From: Stictocephala bisonia | Lineage: Eukaryota > Arthropoda > Insecta > Hemiptera > Membracidae | Length of the DNA stretch: 64,000 bases | Direction of reading: 5' to 3' | Assembly (NCBI GenBank): GCA_035578905.1 | Contig: JAQJVL010000202.1 | Location: 1-64,000 of the forward strand | Part shown: piece after piece, positions 33,055-46,069 of the stretch | Numbering within the stretch: position 1 is the stretch's first letter | How the letters are laid out: each line of letters begins with the position of its first letter | Translations under genes and position numbers: made by a program | The notes under the pieces: generated by a model | Seen by the model: the letters and a program-made list of their open reading frames with translations, nothing else | Database searches by the model: none | What the model was told of the DNA's origin: nothing

Positions 33055-34270
33055 AAATGTTTCGTCCATCCTCATTTGCCCTATTTTTTTCAAGGAAGAC
33101 TAGGCTCTGTTTATCGTATTTTTAGGTAATCAGCCATATAGCCATTTTGCAACATCCGCCTCCGCTTCTATTCACCATTTCGTTTCGTAAATACAGTATT
33201 GGAGTTACTAATGCAACCCCAAAACTAGGTTTGTTTATGTATGTCCAGAGTGCCCCAAAACTAAAGGCCAGACTTATATATAAAAAGAACTAAGATTTTT
33301 GTCCTCTTACAAAATTGAATCTAGAGTGCCACAATGGAGCTATAACAGTGTTACACTTTTCACAAAATATAATTAATTGGTGGAATAAAAAGTTCACACA
33401 AACAAATGTTCTCTTTAATATTAAGTTCTGATGAGTCGTCTCCAAGTCTTTCTAACCTTTAAAAATCATATTTAGCATGTACCTAGACCAGCCAAGGGCT
33501 AATTAAATTTAATTAAATATAATTAATTTTAAAACATTCTAAATTAAATTTACTACCTCTCACAAAACATTATCACACTAGCAATGTGTTTTTAACATAT
33601 TTGACGATTTTGTATAGAAAACCCTTCCTAAGTGAACGGAGAAGGTGTCGAATTAGTGTGTCGAACAGTTATTTCTCACTTTGACGTTCGGATAGCAGGA
33701 CCTTGTCAGTCCTTACATTTATTTCCCCAAATACTCAAGGATAATAATTATCACTACAGACTTATAAAGATGTACATAAGTTGTAATCTATTTATAACTG
33801 CCACTGAGGCGTTCGCTGTGGCCATAAGGAAGCGACCTCTATATCATTTTCATTGTGACAAATGTTAAGTCCTTTTAAGTATCTCTCGATCAGGATTGAA
33901 CTATTAAGATGGTAGTTTAATGCTGTGTAAATCTTGTATTGAAGTTACCAAATAAGGTTAAATACAAGCCAAAACAGTAAATACCTGTTAAAATGATCAT
34001 GTTAACTAATTTCTTGAAAACTAGGCTATGAAAACAAACTTAACTCATGGACTGTCAACTCTAAGAACAAATTAATACGAAATTACAAGTTTTTTTATTA
34101 TTTATGAAGATGTTATGACATTAACAGAAGAGATCTCCTATCGATTTAATACTTAGAATCACTTATTGTAGAGAAGTTGAGATTTTAAAAAATTATTTTG
34201 TATAACACTTATTTTAAATTTGTATAGAGCTGCAGAGAGCAACAAAATACCATGATAACTGATCAAATTG
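33055..34270. other. Unassigned DNA
   Basis: No repeat recognised. A 78-codon plus-strand frame (33632-33868) has no family I know and no splice sites I can defend. Confidence 0.4.
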
Positions 34271-34276
34271 GTTATA

Positions 34277-34669
34277 CAGGGTGTTCCTTTCTAAACACAA
34301 GCCTATTAACAAGTACAGAAAATAAAAATATAAGATAGTTGTAAGTTCATAGGTTGGTAGCCCTGGTTCTTCTTCCTTGGCTATCAGCTGATCTACATTG
34401 TTGCAGTTTTGTTCACTTTATGTGGGTTTCGTAGAATGTCATTAAGCTGAGGTTAGAAACTTGGTTCTGAGCAAAGACAAAAGAGTATTTATTGTGGAGG
34501 AATATTTTAAAACAAAATTGTTTGTTTTATGTCAAGATGCTTTCGAAAAACAATTTCCAGGTAATGGTAAACCTAACAAATCTACTATTTACAGACTTGT
34601 TATAACATTTAAATAGACAGGTCAAGTTTTATTTCAAATAATGGGTTGCGATTCAAAAGAAACACCCGG
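34277..34669 (+). mobile_element. 393-bp internally deleted mariner-superfamily element
   Basis: The ends are CAGGGTGTTCCTTTCTAAA and, in reverse complement, CCGGGTGTTTCTTTTGAAT, flanked by TA (34275-34276 and 34670-34671). They resemble the CAGGGTGTCCCATAAGT end of the element at 50110. The inside keeps only the N-terminal DNA-binding part of a transposase, so most of the gene was lost and the element would depend on enzyme supplied elsewhere. Confidence 0.8.
34467..34640 (+). pseudogene. Transposase N-terminal helix-turn-helix relic (DUF4817-like)
   Basis: The frame from 34467 reads KDKRVFIVEEYFKTKLFVLC, then QDAFEKQFPGN, PNKSTIYRLVITFK, a TAG stop at 34614-34616, and TGQVLFQ. This is the pattern of the DUF4817 helix-turn-helix found at the start of rosa-like mariner transposases; the protein at 50702 has the corresponding region in diverged form. 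There is no start codon in frame (a stop lies at 34443-34445), no catalytic domain and one internal stop. In intact relatives the domain binds the terminal repeats. Confidence 0.75.
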
Positions 34670-34671
34670 TA

Positions 34672-35790
34672 TATTGTATTGTGTCAGCTGAACTCGGCCA
34701 TGCTTTACTGTGGCTTAGTCTGATATTAATTATCAGTGATGTATTGACTTTAGTTGTTAGAAAAATAAAAAGTAAGGTTAAAAGGAGATCAGCATCTCCT
34801 TAGATAAAAAAGGTCGACCATGTACAAGATTTTATCTGAAATAAAGTAACTTTCAGTGGTTTTCATAGATAAACAATTATCTGGTCGCAATAATAAACTT
34901 ACAGGTTATGATTTGGGTATAATATCTTCATCAATCAGCTGGTCACAGTAGCTATTTTTCTGCACTGACATTTATTTTAACTGGTGAAATGTAGGTTGGT
35001 CGGGAAATGCTAGAAATGCCCTGCCCCTGTTTATAATTTCAGGAACTAAATATATAAACTTACTTTAACTTACTTAAATTTACTCTTGTAAATAAACACA
35101 ATGTTTTGTAGAAAATTCAACTGTATTTACTCTCTACTTTTCTAATGTTGTGTATACAAACATACGGAAGTTTGATTTTTATATGTAGAGACGAGTAAAA
35201 CGAGCAGTTCTATACCATTTTACTGGAGATGAGTTTATTTTCAATAAACCATTCAATTTCAACCGAACTTTTAACTCTGATATTGCTAGTATTTTTTTCA
35301 CTAAAAGTAACTTAGGCCTAGTGGTCGAATACACAACTATTCGATTCTGATCAAACAAATTAATCGCTTAAGCTGTCGATTTTAACTGAATCGCAGAGAT
35401 TTTTCATATTGTTTACTGTCTATTATAGAGTGAATGGTAAAATTGAGTCGCTAGCATATTGAGTAACACAGAAAGCAATCAACCTCCGGCAAACTGTCAG
35501 AACGTATTGACGTATTGACCGGTCAGTAAAATAGCGTCAGCTGAATTGTTGACCCTAGCGTTAAATACAAGTTTCTAGTCAATGTCTTGCCTGTAGCTAA
35601 CGAGGGAACAGCTGTGAATATAAACGTGGTTTCACGTTAGACAAATTCACTTCACTATTTGACTGCGTTTTACAAAAATTTTGACTTTCACAGATTTTGT
35701 GAGTTTGCGTACACAAAACTCGAAAAATAGTGAATATTCGACTTTTTTTACAACAATGCATTTTTATATAACATTGCATTTATAAATATT
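34672..35790. other. Unassigned DNA
   Basis: No gene or repeat recognised. Confidence 0.4.
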
Positions 35791-35794
35791 AATA

Positions 35795-36150
35795 TCAACA
35801 CCGCGTCCGCTCAATGGTTGCCATTCAACGTGGACTCTACTAGAGAAGTCTGGAGTGTCCATGTTTAATGGTAGACAAGGTTCAGATGTTGTGTACGGAA
35901 GAGAACTGAGTGCCAGACTTGTCAGTTCTAAAAATCAGACAAAATTTGCGTGGTTCGGATTCCACGTAAAGTTGTAGGTTCCATAGCTGCCCTGGCTGTT
36001 GGGCTATTAATAAATAGTCCTTTCTGAGCTAAGTCGAAATCAGATAGTAACAATGACTACACTCGTTTATCTACATTCATTACACCTCATATTCGCCTAT
36101 ATCTCTACGATCGGCGTATTAGAGATGAATAATGAATAATAACAAGAATG
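35795..36150 (+). repeat. SINE B, nearly full-length copy
   Basis: The head reads GCGTCCGCTCAATGGTTGCC (box A-like). The box B-like T-arm GTGGTTCGGATTCCAC has a perfect stem. Then come TGGGCTATTAATAAATAG and CGATCGGCGTATTA, and an AATGAATAAT tail. The layout suggests a pol III SINE of about 350 bp. The spacing between the boxes is longer than in a tRNA. Confidence 0.75.
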
Positions 36151-36609
36151 TTTTCTTATATGTAATTCCTAAAATTGTGACCCTAAATAGAGCATTTTTT
36201 CAAGTATTCCCGATCTACCTAAATTTCACAAATGAAAATAAATGGCAGTGCTGAAATAATTGCAATTGTAACCAGCTGTTTTATGAACAAATTACATCCA
36301 AATCATCCACCCTGTAGCATAAGTTTACTACTAAGACCAGATGATTGTTTATTTAAGAAAACAGTTGTAAATAAAATCAAGTAAATAGTCAAACTTTATA
36401 ATCCTATCAACTAAAATGAATAAAAGAACTAACTAATAGTTGATATTGGACTAAGCCACAACAAATCGTTGCCGAGTTTATCTTGTCAGCTATATTTATT
36501 TTTTAAAATGTCCAAATCTACAGAATATTTATATTACTATTCAGATGTATGATACCGACACAGTTTGAGCATGAGCAAATATCAATGATTACCAGAATGA
36601 CCTGTTTAG

Positions 36610-36875
36610 TCTAGTTACTAACTGACTTTGGCTTGGTTAAGAAAGGATAATTTATTAATAGCCCAATAGTCAGGGTAACAAAGGGACCTACAGCTTTATG
36701 TGGTATCCGAACCACGTAGTATTTGTCGTATTTTCAACAAACTGACAAGTCGGATACTCAGTTCTCTTTCCTAAACATTCGGACCTTAACTACCTCCCAA
36801 CATGGACACCCCAGATATCTCTAGTTTTGTCCATGTCGATGGCAACCATTGAACGAACGCCATGTGGGTAATAAA
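36610..36875 (-). repeat. SINE B copy, head-proximal part
   Basis: The minus-strand copy contains TTATTAATAGCCCAATAG, ATCCGAACCACGT, CTCAGTTCTCTTTCC and GATGGCAACCATTGAACG. It faces the copy at 35795-36150, so the two form an inverted pair about 460 bp apart. Confidence 0.75.
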
Positions 36876-37379
36876 ATGACCTATCATAGAACATATCTCC
36901 TAAAATCTCCACAACATTTTGTCCCCAAGTGGCTGGACTACAACAATACGACTAGTTTGAGTGATTAATTTGAAACTTGGAATGTTTTAAAATATGTTGA
37001 GCTAAGTAAGTGAAAATACCAATCTATATAATGATCCATTTATGGAGAAAGGTAGTTGTTTTAAATGTTCAATCACTAAGTATCAAAATCGGTTTGTCCA
37101 AAAATAAGAAATACTGTAATAAAATTCATTCAAAGAGTAGTTTTTCTGTTGAAGATCTAAACGTCAAAACAGACGGACGTCAGCAAGCAATAAAACCACG
37201 TCAATTTATATAATTTATGTCTAACAGCATTCTGCCATTCATAGCAACAAAGAATATTTCATGAATTATCAACAACAATGTAAGGTATCACTTATCGTAA
37301 TAAACAATTTTTCGTCATAAACATTTACTTAATGCGTTGGAAATTGTATTGCAGTTTTTATTATGTTAAATTATTTTAA

Positions 37380-37416
37380 TTGTATCTGATGAATATACAA
37401 TATTCATCAGATACAA
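37380..37416. repeat. Perfect 16-bp inverted repeat, 5-nt loop
   Basis: TTGTATCTGATGAATA, loop TACAA, then the exact reverse complement. It forms a compact hairpin. There is no T-run or gene beside it to make it a terminator. Confidence 0.9.
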
Positions 37417-37619
37417 CTGTATATTCATTTCTAACCATTTCTAAGCAATAGATAAGGGAATTTTTGGTTAATTGTGACTAGAATTCATTCAAAAAAAAAT
37501 AAAATTTATAAGTTTTTCATGAAAACTCTAACTGATAGACCAAATAATCTCTATTAAGCATTTTTTAGAATAAAACAAAAATAAACCACATATTAGATCA
37601 TTATGTTTCTTGACACAAT

Positions 37620-37945
37620 TTTCAAATGGGACGTCTGCATCGTACAAGAATGGGTGGGCCATCACCATTGTACCAACTGGGTTGGTGTGTCGGCTATCGC
37701 CATCGTACGTGAATTGGTGGGTAGGTGGGTCATCACCATCGTACGTGAATGAGCGGCTGTGTGGGTCACCAACATCTTACGTGGTTGGCTAGGTGTGTGG
37801 GTCATCACTATCGTACGTGAATGAGTGGGTAGTTAGGCCATCATCATCGTACGTGAGTGGGTAGATAGATGTGCCATCACCATCGTACGTGAATGGGTGG
37901 TTATGCTGGTCACCACCATCGTACGTGAGTGGGTGGAAAGGTGTG
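37620..37945. repeat. 36-bp minisatellite, diverged family member
   Basis: Units of about 36 bp on CATCACCATCGTACGTGAAT then GGGTGGGTAGGTGGGT. It is related in layout to the array at 38336 (ACCACTGTACGTGTATGGGTGGG) and in reverse complement to the one at 2162. Confidence 0.85.
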
Positions 37946-38335
37946 AGATTGGTCGATACCAATCAACTTTCGATTACCTGTCAGAATGTATTGATCGTGA
38001 CAGTAAATATTATCAGCTGGCTCAGTTATATCTCTTAAGCTGTCAACAGAACGCATAACATTACATAAATCGGATGTTAATGGCACAATTAAACCTGGAA
38101 TACTGCAAACATCAATTACACTGCGATAGTCTGTCTAATGTTATTGACCAGGACAATAAAAATATTTATACGATATTTTGCATTAATTTGTGTTATCTTT
38201 TATTTTCCTCTTCGTTAAGCTGTACATAACGAATGTTATATTTGCATAGAATAACTTTTTTGTTCATTTGAAAACATAAAAAGATGTTTTTAATTATCAA
38301 AAGAGTATTTTACAAATTAGTTACTGTTGTAGGAC

Positions 38336-38445
38336 CTTGGTACGTGTATGGGTGGGATGGGTGGGTTAATAGCACTGTACATGTATGGGTGGGTGAATAC
38401 CACTGTACTTGTATGGGTGAGCGGGTGGGCCAATACCACTGTATA
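38336..38445. repeat. 36-bp minisatellite, reverse complement of the 2.2-kb array
   Basis: Three units of ACGTGTATGGGTGGG plus AATACCACTGT. Read on the minus strand this is the unit of 2521-2800. The flanks of the two arrays do not match. Confidence 0.85.
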
Positions 38446-38904
38446 TGGCATTACACATACATTATATCAAGAGACTCAATTATAACATTTTTATTATAAT
38501 TTTATTATAGTGTATATAAAATAAATCATTTGATTAATTATTTTTTCAGGCGAAAATACAAATAGTGAACAGTAAATTTATTTTTATTGTCAAATACGTC
38601 ATTAAATTTAATTACATTACACCTAAAATTGAAATAGGTAATTCGGTTAACCTTAAATTACTGGCATAAAACTGATGTTGCACCCTAGATCAAAATAATA
38701 AACGTATTAGGTTTTAATAATATTTTTTATTATTTTTTTAATGAAAAAACAGAATAATTTTGAAATTCTTTGTTATTTTACACATTATAGACATGCTACA
38801 AACTGATAATTTGTTGTAATAAAAATAATTATTAGTACAAATTATAACCCTACTTGTATGATAATGTCAAAATTGACATTACAAATTAATTATTATAAAT
38901 AAGT

Positions 38905-39350
38905 CGACATCGGTGGCGCAGTGCAGTAACCCAGCTACTTGGGAACAAAGTGTTGATGAGTTGTAGGAGATGGGCTCTATACTCGTTACTCTTAATACAG
39001 ACACAGCGCCCGCTCAATGGTTGCCATCGACGTGGCCACTGCTTTAAAAGTCTGGGGTATCCATGTTGGATGTTAGACAAGGTTCAGATGTTGTGTAGGG
39101 AAGATAGATAAGTTATGGCTTGTCAGTTAGCTAAAAATCAGACCAACACTACGTGGTTCGGATTCCACGTAAATCTGTAGGTCCTGGCTATTGGGCTATT
39201 AATAAATAACTCTTTCTGAGGAATAGTCTACCTTAGTTAGTAACAATGACTACACTTGTTCATCTACACTCATCACACTCTTTCGCCTCTTACATTCGCC
39301 CATATCTTAACGGTCGCGTCTTATGAATGAATAATAATGAAAAAAAATAA
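38905..39350 (+). repeat. SINE B with an additional tRNA-like leader
   Basis: SINE B proper starts near 38999 (GCGCCCGCTCAATGGTTGCC) and runs to the AATGAATAATAATG tail. It is preceded by GGTGGCGCAGTGCAGTAACC (38911-38930), which looks like another box A. It is either an older head or a second fused element. A minus-strand frame over it is spurious. Confidence 0.65.
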
Positions 39351-39359
39351 ATAAATAAC

Positions 39360-40285
39360 AAGGCTGTAAACTTTTTCTTTCAAAAATTTCCTTTTTAATA
39401 TTTTAATACTATTTACTTTTTTTCTTAGACACAGATTTAATTAAGTTTTAACTTTTCTCCAAAATTTTGAGTTATTTATTTCTTTTAAAAAAACATCAAC
39501 GCCTATAATGTAAAGGGTTCGAGATTGAATGACATGCAAAAAAGTGAGTTAGAATAGAGATTTAAAAATAATATACTTAAATAATTTATATCTATCAAAT
39601 ACTATCTCTGCAAAACTTATTAATTTTCATTCCACATTTGATATCAAATTATATTTTTAATAACCCATTAAAACACGGTTTACAAAAGATTATTTCTTAT
39701 ATAAGCCTATTTTTTATTCAATCGTCAAATTAATGAAAAAAGTCAGATACCTTTTGTATTTAGAAGTAAACGAAACAGTTTGTCCTAATATACGTTACGG
39801 TTTTTCACTTTTAATCTTCAATATGTTATGTTGGCAAGACTGGAGCGACGGAACGAGGGAACAGTTTCCACTTCCGTCCACATGATTTATTGATTGTCTT
39901 TGCACATTAAGATAAATGGAATTGCCATCGCTTTAGACCTAAATAGAACCGCAGGACCGTCTTTCACAACTTGTTCATTTATTGATGTTGACGTCCTGCT
40001 AAGTTCAAAAATAACTTGCAAGAGCAACTGATCAATTTTTATAAAACATATAAGTTAAGAAGACATATAGTACTTGATAAAAACCTTTTCTAACAACTCG
40101 GTCTTCCATATAATTATGGCAATTTACACAGTATACATGAAGTATAACGATGTTTATAAATTACAAAATGCATGGCTGTTTATGAAATAAGTGTAGAATG
40201 GCGATAAAAGATTATTGTCTACTTAATTAACTGTGATTATGAATACATTATAATTAGTGGTTGTTGTAATTTATCTTCCCAAAGA
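39360..40285. other. AT-rich DNA without recognisable features
   Basis: Nothing supportable was seen. Confidence 0.4.
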
Positions 40286-40289
40286 AGTT

Positions 40290-40855
40290 AAATTTGGATT
40301 TCCACAAGGCTCTGTTTTAGGTCCTTTACTTTTTAATATATCGAACATTAAGAAATTATTTATTATTATTAAGAAAAGCATTACGATTAATCTGTGGAGT
40401 AACGGAAACTACTCATTGTAAGTCATTATTTGTAAAATTAAATATTATGTCACTTTCATCATTTATAGTTTACAAGTCACTTCTAAACATAAAAAAATGC
40501 AATATTATTTTTTTAACTCCAATGTGCATTCCTATGACACCATAAATAAATTATAAATCAAGCAATATAAATATCACAAATCACAGAAGAACTTCATCTA
40601 CATAAATATAAAATTATACAACTCTTTGTCAGCTTCTACACAACATTTATATAATACAAATTTCAAATTAAGATTAAGAAAAATTTTAACAGAAAATTGT
40701 TTATATAAAATTGAAGAATTCTTTGAACTAATGAACAAAAATCCTATAGTACTATTATTTGTTATGCACTAATACATTTTATTTAATATATATTTTATAT
40801 TCTATACAATGTTGTACTTCAAATGATGTCAATAAAGTACTATTATTATTAAGAG
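40290..40855 (+). pseudogene. Deleted LINE reverse transcriptase relic with 3' tail
   Basis: KFGFPQGSVLGPLLFNI (about 40290-40342) is the reverse transcriptase palm entry motif. It is joined directly to a C-terminal piece (KKALRLICGVTETTHCKSLF, then KLNIMSLSSFIVYKSLLNIK and KLYNSLSAS), so the catalytic part between was deleted. A few stops follow. The element ends CAATAAAGTACTATTATTATTA, a polyadenylation signal plus trinucleotide tail typical of this LINE group. It belongs to a different family from the relics at 3.4 and 15 kb. Confidence 0.85.
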
Positions 40856-40859
40856 GCTT

Positions 40860-42730
40860 AATGTAATAAAAAGTCTCAGAAGGATTCACAGAATTGTAAC
40901 CCTTTATAGCTAGGTGGCCCTTTAGATGTTTTTAAAAAGGTAAAAAATACTGAAAGCTTTATTCTTCACGAATAAAAGTTATGATAGAAAAGGAAATTAT
41001 GTTACATTTTTGTTTTGAGGTTATAATTGAGCTGTAACATTTTATAGCAGTTTTTATCAAAAAGTCTAAAAAATTACTAGAGATTGAATGAATAAATAGT
41101 GTTTTTTACAAATAGAAATATTTATACTTTCGTAAATTATTGAAACGAATAAAATTAATATTACTTTAATGTAGTTAAATTTAATCATATCTTACATGTC
41201 ATATGTTTTAATGTAACAACTTAGAAACTTGTACCAACTATTTTTTGTAGCATAACAATTTACGATGATGTAAAGATTATTTTTGCTTCTGAAAATGTTT
41301 TTCTTTTTAAAACATAATGATTATTTGGTTGTTACCCAATAAAATGTATGGCAATATTTTTCTAATATATAAAATATTTCAATATTATTTGATACTTGGA
41401 AATTTTATAACTTACAAACAAATCTAAACCTGTAGTAAAATTCATGTCGGAAATTTGTAAATTTGTTTGCGCTGTCAAGACTTTGTGGTGTAACCATTTT
41501 TGTTTATCAAGTGACAAAATGTTTGCTTTTATTTATTTAATTTTGTGTTTAGATCAAAAATATCATCACGAAAGAAGTGAAAATACTTTTTTTAAATTTA
41601 AATTGTAAATAATATGACCTTACGAGTGTTATCTTTGATGTAAATTATATGTCGACGAATACGACAAATAGAATTTGTTATCTTTTACATGACGTAATAA
41701 ATAAAAATAAATACTACAAGGCTTCAAATAAGAAGTAGGCTAACTCAATAAAGTAAATATCACAGTGTTTTCTGATAGGATTGGAGAACATTTAACAGCC
41801 TTATAACTAGTTCCAAGGTATGTAACGATTTGCACATTTGTACATGAGCTTTATGTAAATGTACAATACATTTCAGAACTAATTAATATCGGGGAAGAAA
41901 TTATGTATACTCGAGTTTACTAAGAAACTAAGAGGCCAATGAAAAATCCAATCACATCATTGTTTTCTTTGTTTAATTGTACACTATTATACATTTAATT
42001 TTAAATGTCATTATAAATTTCAACAATTTTTATGCTAATTGGAACAACCTGTACCGAAATTTTAACTAGTTTTCACTGTGCCTCAACTTAACAGTTTTGT
42101 TATTAAAAAAAAACCATTAATGTATCAAATTTATATTTTAATATGTGGTTGACAAAAGTGTTTTCTATAAATTTTATAAATTTCAACATTTAAAATTTTA
42201 ATTAAAAAGTGCTTATCAATTTCCTTGGCCCCAAGACACCGTAAAAATTACATGGTCGCGTTGTAATCTTAATGAAATGTTTAGTTACGAAACATTACTA
42301 CATTACATTCTGCATGAGTACGTAAATGTAGTGATATTAAATCGATCAATTTATAACATTTGTTATAACTTATGATAGTATAATTTAAAAATAAATATGT
42401 CATAGCGTAAAATTAAACAAGGGAAACAATTATGTAATTGCATTTTTCATAGGCCTCTTTTCGAGTACACATAATTTCTGCACCGACAGTAGTTTGAATT
42501 TCAGCTGCCCTCATCTGAACAGTTCAGAACATTTTTGTAGGTTTAGTCTACTTTTAGTACTTGTATATATTTGTAAATAAAAAAATAGAATCACGGTAAA
42601 AAAATCCAAAACAATATATAATCTTAGCATTGACTATTGAAACAATAAGAATGTCCACTCATATGGGTCCCGTTAAGCTAGTTTTTCTTTTGTATGAAAT
42701 TAGTTCTCTATCTGTTTTCACAGGTATCAC
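40860..42730. other. AT-rich DNA without recognisable features
   Basis: No repeat shared with the rest of the window and no frame of interest. Confidence 0.4.
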
Positions 42731-42732
42731 CA

Positions 42733-43047
<315 letters not shown>

Positions 43048-43289
43048 TGTAGTGGTTCAACTTTCTCAAAGGTAGCAATCAACAACTTTAATAATTTTAA
43101 TAAAAACAAATTTTTTCATGATTCGTTGTATTTGCTTCTTTAGATTTTATATTCATTTCATATAAAATATTTTAAAATAGTCAGTTCTTTACTACATAAA
43201 CAAATTATAATTTTAAAGAAGCAACAGAAACCACGCACTGTCTTGCAGCATGGCTAGGCTTGGAGCGTGCTGTTGCATAAATAGAACCG

Positions 43290-43942
43290 TTTGACTTCAT
43301 CTACATACTTTACACGACTACCTGTTGATCGAACATTTGAACTGTTGATACTAGAATGAACAGTGCCTAAAGAGTCAGTCTGTCATAGACCTCCTTCCCA
43401 TCTACATATTTTACACGACTACCTGTTGATCAACCATGTGAACTGTTGATACTATAATGAACAGTGCCTAAAGAGTCAGTCTGTCATAGACCTCCTTCCC
43501 ATCTACATACTTTACACGGCAACCTGTTGATCGAACATGTGAACTGTTCTTGTACTAGAATGAACAGTGCCTAAAGAATCAACTCATGTATAGTTACAGT
43601 CTGTCGTAGACCTCCTTCCCATCTACATACTTTACACGACTACCTGTTGATCGAACATGTGAACTGTTGATACTATAATGAACAGTGCCTTAAGAGTCAA
43701 TCTGTCATAGACCTCCTTCCCATCTACATACTTTACACGGCAACCTGTTAATCGAACATGTGAACTGTTCATGTACTAGAATGAACAGTGCCTAAAGAGT
43801 CGACTCATGTATAGTTACAGTCTGTCGTAGACCTCCTTCCCATCTACATACTTTACACGACTACCTGTTGATCGAACATGTGAACTGTTGATACTATAAT
43901 GAACAGTGCCTTAAGAGTCGAGTCTTGTATAGGTACAGTCTG
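43290..43942 (+). repeat. Left-arm array, 102-121-bp units
   Basis: About six units starting CATCTACATACTTTACACGA and ending GACCTCCTTCCC. Some lack about 16-19 bp around ACTCATGTATAGTTAC, which explains the two lengths. Confidence 0.9.
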
Positions 43943-43944
43943 TC

Positions 43945-45118
43945 ATAGATTTCCTTCCCATCATATGTTCGTACAAACTGTTAGGAATAGTTCTTTAAGT
44001 AGTTAATACGTAGGATGGATGGACCGCATGCACTTTGTAATATGTGTTTTAAATGCTATGATTGTATGTAACATTTGTGTTTCCTCTGATGAGTATGAGT
44101 GTAGAGTATTTGGTACTGTCAAAACTTTACTTTATTTTTATACTATATTATATTATATCCTAATAAAGTACTAAACGAATATATTCAGGGTTCGTTGTGC
44201 TTTCTGAATGAATTTTAGAGATGTACTGCCAATATAAGTCGTAAATAAAAATCTAAAAAATTAAATTAACAAATTCATAACTTTGTTTTAAGGCACCCAT
44301 ATCTTTAACAATTTCGCTAAAACTTAATTTAATTTTTTATTTTATAAATCTGAAGATTTTGTCAGACATCTCTGCTGAAATTCTTGGTGAGTCATCACTG
44401 TTACAACCCTTGCGGTGGATCCTGGAAGTTCGTCCTGGAGGGACCACGTATCGGATTGCCAGATAATTGGCGGACGTTTGGCTTCCAGCCGAGTTCACGC
44501 GGCCAAACAACGCAGACCTCGTCGGTTTTCTACCCAATTTAGCAACCATCAGCGATATTATAACGTTACTTCTCCAGCGTTTCTGATTTGGACATTAATG
44601 ATCTTCAGAAATAAAAGGTGCATTGTTATTAAACGTATGAGATAGTGTGTAAAAATACAATTCACCTTATACAAAATTTTCATGAAATATATTTTACCAG
44701 CTCAGGAGAGGATACCTTTAATAGAAAAACTAATTTTGTTTGCCACCAGTAAAATATTTTAATGTATGACATTTCTTTTTCATATTGATACTTACTTTGA
44801 ATATTTACTAGATGTTTGCTTTTACTTGAATTCGTATTTAGTTCCACTTGGAAGTGTTAAAACATAATATTATCAATACTATACTGGCTCGTAAGTATTT
44901 ACGACCTACTACTGTTCTATCTTGTAACATTTGTAATGCAACTGTTGTACTCAAATAAGTATTTAATAAACTGGCTCAATGGAATTTGTTTTAAGAGCCT
45001 GCAAAAGACCGTAACGCACTCTCAGGAATTCATGGACGTATCCTGAGTTTGCCACTTTGACAAATGCATTGGTAGATACAATGGACGGCCGAGTACTCGA
45101 ATCTATTTGGTCGGTTAT
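43945..45118. other. Central region of the composite, unassigned
   Basis: Includes a GC-richer patch (44380-44590) with overlapping 70- and 76-codon frames on opposite strands. Neither resembles a transposase or any family I know. The rest is AT-rich. Confidence 0.4.
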
Positions 45119-46050
45119 GTTATAAATGATCTGTAGAGTAAACGAACCAGAACATTTTATTTAACGGGTTAAACAGGCTCGTAGAGTCTACGACCTGTAG
45201 AGTAAACGAACCAGAACATTTTATGTAACGGGTTAAACAGGCTCGTAGAGTCTACGATCTGTAGAGTAAACGCACAAGAACATTTTATTTAACGGGTTAA
45301 ACAGGCTCGTAGAGTCTTCGATCTGTAAAGTAAACAAACCAGAACATTTTATTTAACGAGTTAAGCAGGCCGTAGAGTCTACGATCTGTAGAGTAAACGA
45401 ACCAGAACATTTTATTTAACAGGTTAAACAGGCCGTGGAGTCTACTATCTGTAGAGTAAACGAACAAAACATTTATTTGACGGGTTAAACAGGCCGTGGA
45501 GTCTACGATCTGTAGAGTAAACGAACCAGAACATTTCATTTAACAGGTTAAACAGGCTCGTAGAGTGTACGATCTGTAGAGTAAACGAACCAGAACAGTT
45601 TATTTAACGGGTTAAACAGGCCGTAGTCTCTACGATTGGTAGTCAAAGTGAATCATTAGCAATTTACTAATTACAATAGAGGTTCGTGGAGGTTAGTAGA
45701 GTAAATGCACCAGCAAATTTCATTTTAACTGATCAAACATGGCCGTAGACTTTACGATCGGTAACGTAAACAATGCGGTACTATATCTACTTATTGAATT
45801 ACAGCCCCGAAGGGTATCCGACGGGTAGAGTAAATGAACCTGATTTTAATTGTTAAAAAGTGTCGTATTCTCTTTGATTGGTAATATAAACGAACTGGTA
45901 CTATATTTACTTATATCAATAGGGGTTCGAAGAGTCTACTAATAGAGTAAAAAAAGCGAATTCTACTTAACTGGCTAAACAGGGTCGTTAACTGTATATT
46001 TAGTTACTGGAATAGAGGTTCGTATAGTCTACGATCGGTAGTGTAATCGA
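45118..46050. repeat. About 64-bp minisatellite decaying to longer units
   Basis: Units such as GGGTTAAACAGGCTCGTAGA, then ATCTGTAGAGTAAACGAACCAGAACATTTT. They are regular to about 45640, then grade into degenerate units of about 110-130 bp up to 46050. An 80-codon minus-strand frame is an artefact. Confidence 0.88.
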
Positions 46051-46054
46051 GCTG

Positions 46055-46066
46055 CCCCCCCCCCCC
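46055..46066 (+). repeat. C12 homopolymer
   Basis: Twelve consecutive C at the edge of the degenerate array. Confidence 0.9.
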
Positions 46067-46069
46067 AAT

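Noticed and set aside
44337..44645. Overlapping 70- and 76-codon frames as the transposase of the Foldback-like composite
   Set aside because: No catalytic or DNA-binding motif could be seen on either strand, and the two frames overlap antisense.
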